Source: Protula sp. h YS-2021 (lineage: Eukaryota; Annelida; Polychaeta; Sabellida; Serpulidae). Taken from it: 64,000 nt of DNA. The stretch covers positions 40,032,394 through 40,096,393 of the forward strand of contig OX457026.1 in assembly GCA_949752745.1 (NCBI GenBank), in the 5' to 3' direction. Position numbers and translations under genes: made by a program. Under the pieces are notes generated by a model, which was given only the letters and a program-made list of their open reading frames with translations, was not told the origin of the DNA and searched no databases. This document shows, piece by piece, positions 56,366 through 64,000 of the stretch (its first letter is position 1; the number at the start of each line of letters is the position of its first letter).

Positions 56366-57273
56366 TTTTGATCGTCTGCAAAAAGAATGAATTTAAGCAA
56401 TTTGGATACCTTAACAATGTCATTTATGTACATGATGAATAGCTTAGGGCCTAGAATGGAACCTTGTGGCACGCCGCACAAAACATTTAAGACATATGAG
56501 ACACTGTCGTCAATTTGTACTAGTTGTTCTCTATCTGAGAGGTAACTCCTTAACCAATGGTTTGAAACACCACGAACACCATAGAAATCTAATTTCTGGA
56601 GAAGCAAATTATGATCTATTGTATCAAAAGCTTTTTTTAAGTCAATAAAGACACCGATAGTACATAATTTTGTATCTCTTGAAGTGGTTAGTTCCTCTAC
56701 AAAATCTAAAAGCGCCAAAGAGGTTGATCTTTTAGAGCGGAAACCATATTGGTTTTCACATAGCACATTATACTTGTCAATAAAATTATCCAAGCGGTTG
56801 TCAAATAGCTTCTTTAAAATCTTAGAAAATTGAGGTAATAGAGACACTGGTCTATAATTGCTGAATTCTGACTTGTCACCGCTTTTAAATAGAGGAATAA
56901 CTTTAGCTTTTTTCATCCTGTCTGGAAATATACCAAATGTAAAAGACAAGTTGCAAATATGTATAAATGGCTTGACAATAGTAGCGAAAGTTTCTTTAAC
57001 AATACTCATATTAATACCTTCACAATCAACTGACTTCTTATGTTTAAACGAATTAACAACATCGAGCAACTCTTTCTCATCGGTATTCATAAGAAACATA
57101 GTATTTTCTTGTCGAGATTTCAAGTAGTTAAATATGTTTCCATCATCAATTTTGTCAATTTTTGCTGCCAAAGCAGGACCAACGTTAGTAAAAAAGTTAT
57201 TAAAACCGTAGACAATATCTGCTTTTCGCGATACCGGTTTGCCGTCTGAAGTGTAAAAAGTTTCAGCGTACAT
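56344..57273 (-). pseudogene. LINE reverse transcriptase, main block
   Basis: Open for 309 residues: AKVIPLFKSGDKSEFSNYRP, QYGFRSKRSTSLALLDF, GVFIDLKKAFDTIDHNLLL (first catalytic Asp), GVPQGSILGPKLF and FILFADD (the catalytic Asp pair). Reading in the same frame upstream gives the linker KTWKTLNSVLNRKRQ. The frame ends just after FADD because of a deletion. Confidence 0.92.
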
Positions 57274-57618
57274 AGAGATTTGACGTTTCCTATTTAGTAC
57301 AGAATTTAAAGTTTTCCAGGTTTTCTTTATATTGCCATATTGTTTCTCTAACCGCTTAGTAAAATATTCCCGTTTACAGTATCTAAGAATTGAATTGAGC
57401 TTATTTCTATAAGCTTTGAATTTGTTTTCATTTTTGGGCGTTTTTTACTTTAAAAACTCTTTTTATAATCGGTCTTTTTTGTGGCACGCATTTATCAACG
57501 AATTATTGATCCATTGTTTTTTTTAGAAGATTTGATGTTTGTAATATATTGTAATGGACAGTTTTTGTCATATAATTCTTTGAATTTACAAATAAAATTG
57601 TCGTAGGCTTGATTTACA

Positions 57619-57868
57619 TCAAAAACAGAAAAAAACATTGTCCCAACTACAGTTATCTAAGTCATGTTTAAATGCCGAGACACTTTCTACGTTAATATTT
57701 CTTTTAAGAGAATAGGCTTTTAACTTTCTGTAACTTATTCCCTTATATTTGCAGAATGTGAATATACCTAAGTGATCACTAACATCACTTATCAATAAAC
57801 CATTTTTTATATTATTGTCTACAATATTCATAAATATATTGTCAATCAGAGTACTTGTATCAGACGTA
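57619..57868 (-). pseudogene. LINE endonuclease C-terminal remnant
   Basis: TSTLIDNIFMNIVDNN then ISDVSDHLGIFTF, the SDH motif that ends the APE-type endonuclease of non-LTR elements. Truncated at the insertion boundary and followed by a frameshift near 57640. Confidence 0.75.
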
Positions 57869-57876
57869 ATCCAAGT

Positions 57877-58245
57877 GAGAGGCGATGGGCATAGATCGAC
57901 AAAGAGTGCTTGTCACTCGTATGGGCTTGTGAGAAGTTTTCGCATTACCTTGTAGGTCTCCTGATTTCAAACCCCTCATCGAGAATAAGCCCCTTGCTCC
58001 ACTCATTAATACCAAGGATCTAGACAAGACTCCAATCAGAATACAGTGACTTTTGATGAGGATGATGAGGTTCAACTGTGTTGCTCAACAAGTCACTGCG
58101 AAAGACTATATAGTGGCTGATACTCTCAGCAGAAATTTAGTTCTACATGATCTTGAGGAGACTGAGTTAGCTGAACTTGTGAACGAACATGTGAAATCTG
58201 TTGCAGATGTGTTTCCAGCGACTGACCGGAAACTCAGAGAAATTT
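57877..58245 (+). pseudogene. Gypsy pol fragment: rest of RNase H
   Basis: After the LINE, IDKECLSLVWACEKFSHYLV is followed, after a frame change, by LAPLINTKDLDKTPIRIQ, a stop, MRFNC and then VADTLSRN, the usual end of Ty3/Gypsy RNase H. At least one stop and one frameshift interrupt it. Confidence 0.78.
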
Positions 58246-58551
58246 GAGTCGAATCGAAAGTGCTCAAGATCCAGATGTCGCTTTGGTAATTTCCTACACG
58301 CTTAATGGCTGGCCGGAGCACCAGAAAGACGTTCCTGAATCAGTACAATCGTACTTTGTTAGCCGATCGTCATTCAAGTCATCGACGGAATACTTACCTT
58401 CCTGGATAGAATAGTTGTGTCACAGAGCATGCAAAAAGATGTCTTGAAGAAACTTCATTGAGGTCATCAAGGCAGTCAAATCCAAAGAACTTGCAGCACA
58501 GAGCGTGTTGTGGCCAACGATAAACCAAGGTATACAGCAAGTGTGTAGTGA

Positions 58552-59203
58552 GTGCAAGAAGAAATTAAACCATCAAAAAGCCATGAGAAGCTTATCCCTA
58601 CCACCCTACCAGATGAACCCTGGCAGAAATTGGGGATAGATGTGATTGAACTGGATAAGAGTAACTATCTAGTGACTGTTGAGTACTACAGCAGGTACAT
58701 TAAAGCCATATACTACCTGATATCACGAGCAGAACCGTGGTTATGAAGCTGAAATCGCTGTTTTCAAGGCATGGTATACCCATGAAAATAAGGAGTGATG
58801 GTGCACGACAGTTTGTGTCCAAAGAATTCACTGAATTTTCACAACAGTATAACTTTGTACACACTGTGAGCAGCCCCCATTTTAGTCAGAGTAATGGTGA
58901 AGCAGAATATGCCGTGAAATTGCAAAAATATTCTTGAAACAGAGTGATCCTTTTGCAGCTTTGATGTTACATAGGAATAACCCTCACACAGTGACAGGAA
59001 AATCAACTGCTGAATTACTTTTTGGTAGAAAACTGCGCACTATGATCTCTACACTGAATGAGAATTTAAAGCCAGTGAACTCTCTTCATGAACAGGTTCG
59101 CGAACGTGACCTAAAATACAAACAAAACAAGACCAAACAGTTCAACAGAAACATGATGCGACAGAATCAACAACCTTTCAAACTGGACAATCTGTGCGTG
59201 TGA
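58552..59203 (+). pseudogene. Gypsy integrase core, broken
   Basis: PWQKLGIDVIELD carries the first catalytic Asp, with YYSRYIKAIYYL after it. A second frame (58737 on) has GIPMKIRSDGARQFVSKEF with the second Asp and SSPHFSQSNGEAEYAV with the Glu. A third (58934 on) has KSTAELLFGRKLRTM. The core is split over three frames by small indels and a stop, so it is inactive. Confidence 0.85.
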
Positions 59204-59696
59204 AAACCGAAAAAGAAAAGATTTCTAAACCTGCAAGGATAGTTAAAAAATGTGACTTTCCTTGATCGTATTTGGTGAAAACACCTGATGGTAAACAGCT
59301 TCGCCGCAACACGAAACATCTGAGGCCGATGCATTTCAATCCAGAAATGAAACCTGGCAAAGAACACAGTAAACATTTTAATAAACAGTTGTAGAATGAA
59401 TTTCTTGACAGACGTATGCAAAATTTCGGTGCAGCTTCCTCCCCTGTCATTCCTCTGCCTGAAGAGAAAAGTGTTACAATTACATGTCCAAATCTCCAAC
59501 AAACAATTGTGCAAATGAAGTCGTTTGTCTTGCCAGCAGTTGTTAATCCAGTAAAACCAATTACAGTTCCAAATGTAAGAAGATCGACAAGAACCAAGCG
59601 ACAACCTAAAAAGTTAGATCTGTAAAACATCGAGCATCCATAAGTATATTTTTGAGACGGTCCCTGAACATTTCGTTCGTATATCATTATCATTAA
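59179..59696 (+). repeat. Gypsy 3' pol segment, copy A of a duplicated block
   Basis: 518 bp starting CAAACTGGACAATCTGTG, encoding the integrase C-terminal part (TPDGKQLRRNTKHLRPMHF) and a tail with VPNVRRSTRTKRQPKKLDL. Almost identical to 60856-61367. Confidence 0.85.
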
Positions 59697-60855
59697 TGTA
59701 TGTAATAATTACTTTTGTATTTATTAATTAAATTGTCTATAAACAGTTTATATTTCTGTTTTGCTTAACAAAGCCATTCTCTGATTTTGTAAAAATATAT
59801 AATTTTTGTAACGAAAATTCTACGCTGAGCTTGCCATATAAATGTCTGAGTTAATGTAATTCATTTTGCGTCAGAAAGTTGAAGAGACAAACAGTAGAAT
59901 TCTAATGTAAAATGATGCACCTATTGAAGAATCATGCTAAAAAGGTTTGTGATTGGTTATAAAATAAATCGCATGGCATTCCATTTAATTTTGACAAATA
60001 AGACATCAGTATTTCTGTACTTTTCAATGTGGGAAAATAGTTCGAAAATTTTTTAATTAAAAGTCACATAAATATCGCAAAAAGGATTTCATTTTAAATT
60101 GATTATTATTAATTTTGTTAATAATATCACCCAAGTTAAACTTTTCATGAAAATACTGAAAATAACAAATTTTTCCTGGTGTATACAAATTTGTTACCTC
60201 GAGTTCTGTTTTCTGCGAGTAGACGTAAACTGGAGAGGATAAAAGTTATTTCATTAAAACTTCGGAATATAACTAATTAATTGAAGGACAAATTGATGAA
60301 TTAAAGTGAATATATGTTTATCTTGCTATTGGATATAGTTTAGGTTCATAACTATGCTTATAGCAAGGGTACGAGCAGTTGTAAAAAGGGGAGGTGCAAA
60401 GGGCATTTTATAAGAGGGAAAATGTTTGGTATTTATTATTTGTGTTTGGTATTGATCATCATATATAACTTAATGTGAATAACCCCAAATCGCCAAATAT
60501 CACATGATCACATTATCTTCATTTTGAAGGAGACTTGAATAAAGACACCCGAACTGTTAGCATTGCTTTTTCTCTCGCTAACCACCAAACGCAACACTAT
60601 CCACGAAATCATCTTCAAACACGAGTTTAGACTTTTGCTCTGTCCATACACCGACTTAGATGAGCTTAAAAAGATTTAGCAGAGCCTCCAAAATTTTACT
60701 AGGTTGATTAAAGCCAGATTTGGGTTGTTCATCAAGCGACTTAAACAGCTTTAACTGAGCCAAACCGTTTCAAGTCAAGCAGTGTTCATGCAGAGATTCA
60801 AACAGATTTGAGATTGTCATTAAAGTTATTGGCGAATGTGCGTAGAGGGAGAATG
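59697..60855. other. AT-rich interval between the Gypsy duplicate blocks
   Basis: No open frame is supported. Holds the possible polypurine tract at 60383 and otherwise unrecognised AT-rich DNA, perhaps untranslated Gypsy sequence and an LTR. Confidence 0.35.
60383..60395 (+). other. Possible polypurine tract and LTR start
   Basis: AAAAAGGGGAGGTG followed by TG-starting DNA with AATAAA at about 60539. This would suit the 3' LTR of the Gypsy element, but no matching 5' LTR is in the window to test it. Confidence 0.25.
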
Positions 60856-61367
60856 CAAACTGGACAATCTGTGCCTGTGAAAAAAAAAAGATTTCTAAAC
60901 CTGCAAGGAGAGTTAAAAAATGTGACTTTCCTTGATCGTATTTGGTGAAAACACCTGATGGTAAACAGCTTCGCCGCAACACGAAACATCTGAGGCCGAT
61001 GCATTTCAATCCAGAAATGAAACCTGGCAAAGAACACAGTAGACATTTTAATAACCAGTTGTAGAATGAATTTCTTGACAGACGTATGCAAAATTTCGGT
61101 GCAGCTTCCTCCCCTGTCATTCAAAAACCTGAAAAGAAAAGTGTTACAATTACATGTCCAAATCCCCAACAAACAATTGTGCAAATAAAGTCGTCTGTCT
61201 AACCTGCAGTTGTTAATCCAGTAAAACCAAATACAGTTCCAAATGTAAGAAGATCGACAAGAACCATCCGACAACCTAAAAAGTTAGATCTGTAAAACAT
61301 CGAGCATCCATAAGTATATTTCTTGAGACGGTCCCTGAACATTTCGTTCGTATATCATTATCATTAA
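60856..61367 (+). repeat. Gypsy 3' pol segment, copy B of a duplicated block
   Basis: About 512 bp, a near-identical second copy of 59179-59696 with a few substitutions and small indels. The sequences on both sides differ from those of copy A, so the match has sharp edges. Confidence 0.85.
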
Positions 61368-63240
61368 GCTAAACTCAGTTAAATCGCTGTATGAACAGAC
61401 ACCAAGTTTAGCTGGGTTTAAGAACGTTATACTTTCAAGCAAAATTAAAATAATAAAATAATATAAAAAATTTTTTCAATTCAAACAAAATAAATATATC
61501 TGTTTTTGTTAATATTTTTATTTGATTGAAGTAAGGACTCTTTTTCTTATATTTATGCAAAACAATGTTTTCTCTTTGAGAGGCGCGTGCAAGGATATCA
61601 TTATTATTTGGAGAAAATGAGCCTCTTGTGTTATTTGCTCTAGTCTTAAAAATACATTGAAAGTATTTACTAATTCAGTGGGAGAATTCTTCAGACAAAG
61701 GGGTTTGTAGACCCCTATGAATGACGTTGGTTACTGTCTTATACATATGTTTTTGGTCAGTGCATTGCTTGATTTGGTTGCTATAGTACTCACAGCTAAC
61801 TGTCACTTAGTTTGCTGCACTGGTTGTGAAGGTAGAAGTAATTTGACCAGCATTTGTCATCATCAGTCTGGTTCAATGTGCGCTTCGCGAAAGCACAGAT
61901 TGAACGGCTCTGCGTATTACCCTGGTATGTCAGGGTTCACTACTATCTATTGTGTTCCTATGAAATGGCCCAAAATTTGACCAAAAAGTCAGGTTTTCAG
62001 ACTTCAAAAGCCAAGTTCTTAGTCCAGTAAATGAATTGATTAAAGACTGGTAGTAAATGAAAAATTGGCAGTAAGCTACAGCGGAATCTGACAAAGAAGT
62101 TGGATGGAGTGATACATTTAGAAACATAATTTTAACTACAGTAAATTCCTATACTGCAAATATACACTTAGTTTCACGTGAAAATTTAACTTTACTTGAT
62201 ATACGTTAGTTTTACGTATCGGCAAACAGTTGCTGTCGGAGTTGGCAGAATAGTAAGAAAAAGCATTTTGGATTGAAAGTACCACTTGTGCGTTTTGAAA
62301 TAAGCACATTTGCACAATACAAACGATTATGACTTAACAAATTATAATTTTTTCAAAACAAAAGTTATTTTCAAAGAAATTTAAGCATCAACTGTGTGAA
62401 AAGTTTTTATTCTTTTCCTTTTGATTTTCATCTGACGCAAGCTAAATTGTTATCAACAATAAAATTGTGCACTTTCAGCTCTTGTGTCTTCTCCTGTTTG
62501 GATTCATCTTGCATTTTATTATCGTAATAGAGATTGAATGTTATTTTTCCCAATATTCAGTTACATATTCAAATTTGTTTTCGGGAAATTTGAACAAATA
62601 TACTTTCAATTGTACAAAAATGTGGTACGAATTCTAACTCAATATTGACAAAGTTTGTTTTAGAAATAAACATTGAACTTGTTTGAATAAAAAGTGAGAA
62701 ACATAGGCGAGACAACAGCTGCTAAAATATGACTGCATCGATGGACATTTGGACCAATGAAATGTTAAATAAATAAAATAACATTTTTATAATAAAGATT
62801 TGGGCACAATAAGTCAGCGTTTACCAAAGTTTTTTCAATCGAAAAAAAATAGCTATAGAAAAAGAAATTGAATCAAAATTAAACATGGCTACATGGTTAC
62901 AAAAGCTACATAACTGCTGGCCTTTCTAGTTAACAGATTAGATTCCATAATGACAAAACTAGAAGAGACCATATACAACAAAGATCTAAGTACGTAGAAA
63001 GGAGACAAGGCGTCAAAGAAAGCGAATTTATTTAGTAGTATCCGAAGATATTGATGTTAACATTTTTTTGAAGTCAACATTTGAATCACAAGTCAACCCC
63101 AAGACAAGACGATCTGTGTAACATAGAATGCATACAGTCAGAAAAACACACATTGTAGAACAAATGCATATAAGAGACATAGTACAAAAGTAAACTCTAC
63201 GAAATTAATAATAGATTACAATCAGTGGAACGCAGAAACA
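61368..63240. other. AT-rich region without recognised features
   Basis: No coding region, RNA gene or complete element is supported. The 87-codon frame at 61717-61980 has no recognisable motif. Confidence 0.4.
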
Positions 63241-63700
63241 ATGACTTCCGCACAACAATGGCAACACTTTTTCAAGAAAGTGCAACACCTGTTATATACA
63301 GAGAACACCTTGGGAAGTTTAGAAAATAAGGGTCAATTGAAAAGAGCATCTCACAGCAGAATTGAAAATTCTGAGGACAACCGCAACTATGAATCAATCG
63401 AAGATTGTGTCATTCAACAGCGAGCGTGGTTTAGACCTGAAAATTGCAATCGTCGGAAAATATTTATCTTACAAAACGGAAGCTTACACCCTAAACTACA
63501 AACTCACGATGATACAGCTTCGTGGGAAGCTTTTTACACAAATTTCCAGACTATGACAAGGAATGAGTGAAGAGAAGAAGTTGGCATATTTATCTGCGTT
63601 GCTTCGTGAACAGGCTGAATTTCGAAGCACACTCCTTGAAATCACTACAGATAATTTACAAGCTTTGAAAGAAAAGTTTCGATCCAAACATTGAAGACTT
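63241..63700 (+). pseudogene. Gypsy-type gag fragment at the right edge
   Basis: A frame from ATG at 63241 ends at 63570; near its end it reads HDDTASWEAFYTNFQTM. It continues after a frameshift as SEEKKLAYLSALLREQAEF, then LLEITTDNLQALKEKFRS. The SWEAFYTNF followed by a helix-rich KLAYLSALL region is the pattern of invertebrate Ty3/Gypsy gag. A second element probably runs off the right edge. Stops follow after 63692. Confidence 0.55.
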
Positions 63701-64000
63701 CATTCGGGGATGTTCCAAAAAAAACATGAACTCTGCAAACAGATGAAAGAGTGCCACCTTCTTTGGGCACTGATGAAGCCCTTTAACTGATACAGGCATT
63801 AATAAGCAATCACAAAGCTATAACAGCATATATTGCAGTTTGACAGCACGAACGACCAACATGACTCAGAAGAAGACTACGAAGTCAGACAGTGACAGGT
63901 AGACACATGAAGAAAGCAGAGAATCGTGTACAGACAGAGGTTACAGAAGAACGTGCAAGATCGACGTATCAATCTTGATTACCCAAGTCGTAACAAAGAT

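Larger units (their letters stand above)
55248..57872 (-). mobile_element. 5'-truncated LINE (CR1/L2-like) nested in the Gypsy element
   Basis: Bounded by AAGT on both sides (55244-55247 and 57873-57876). The 3' end, on the left, is a (TTGA)n tail at 55248-55290, typical of CR1/L2-group tails. Reading on the minus strand: the end of an endonuclease domain (TSTLIDNIF, ISDVSDHLGIF), a linker, the reverse transcriptase, and a C-terminal region. The 5' end is truncated inside the endonuclease. Confidence 0.88.
54960..59640 (+). mobile_element. Decayed Ty3/Gypsy retrotransposon, split by a LINE
   Basis: Plus-strand pol remnants in correct order: RT/RNase H (54960-55247), more RNase H (57877-58140), integrase (about 58560-59200) and a C-terminal tail (to 59625). 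The two RNase H pieces are separated exactly by the LINE at 55248-57872. Gag, protease and most RT are absent on the left, so the copy is 5'-truncated. Stops and frameshifts make it inactive. Confidence 0.82.

Noticed and set aside
55616..57273. Long minus-strand frames as a host gene
   Set aside because: Reverse transcriptase motifs, (TTGA)n tail and target duplication show a LINE.
59167..61274. Minus-strand frames of 145, 171, 116 and 158 codons
   Set aside because: Antisense shadows of the duplicated Gypsy 3' pol blocks.
1..64000. tRNA, rRNA or other structured RNA genes
   Set aside because: I looked for cloverleaf-like or conserved rRNA words and found none I could support; a covariance-model search would be decisive.

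Overview
The window is eukaryotic nuclear DNA from an invertebrate animal, most likely a lophotrochozoan and plausibly a mollusc. It is AT-rich and intron-rich, dense in interspersed repeats, and its one host gene is split into small exons with consensus GT/AG splice sites. The mollusc guess rests on many elements that carry tandem-repeat cores, ACGG- or ACTA-type microsatellites and a 3' hairpin, the architecture described for bivalve pearl elements and Helentron-associated elements. No species can be named from sequence alone. Layout: 1-6786 is repeat-filled flanking DNA. From 43913 down to 7689 runs one minus-strand gene. I could join 16 exons whose phases agree at all 15 junctions, giving 1029 residues and a stop codon. 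The product is a single-pass receptor of the DCC/neogenin/protogenin group: four Ig domains, three FN3 domains, a transmembrane helix and a cytoplasmic tail, closest by eye to protogenin (PRTG). The signal-peptide exon and promoter were not found and probably lie beyond 64000 or in the repeat-filled stretch above 43914. The introns hold most of the novelty. The FN2a-FN2b intron is 10.9 kb and carries a 5.2-kb satellite (114-bp unit, about 45 copies) flanked by 51-bp, ~337-bp and ~145-bp arrays. This assemblage has the same two ends as a 0.68-kb element at 38611-39288, so it looks like one element family that has grown by tandem expansion. Related termini sit unusually close to splice sites of this gene, and every copy I could orient lies antisense to it. 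Other introns hold a fold-back element with an 8-bp target duplication, several MITEs, and a decayed LINE with RNase H. The right third (43914-64000) has no host exon that I can support. It holds pogo-like and other MITEs, an element with G-run inverted repeats and a 9-bp target duplication, a decayed Ty3/Gypsy element on the plus strand split by a minus-strand LINE with a 4-bp target duplication, a second copy of the Gypsy 3' pol segment, and a Gypsy-type gag fragment at the right edge.
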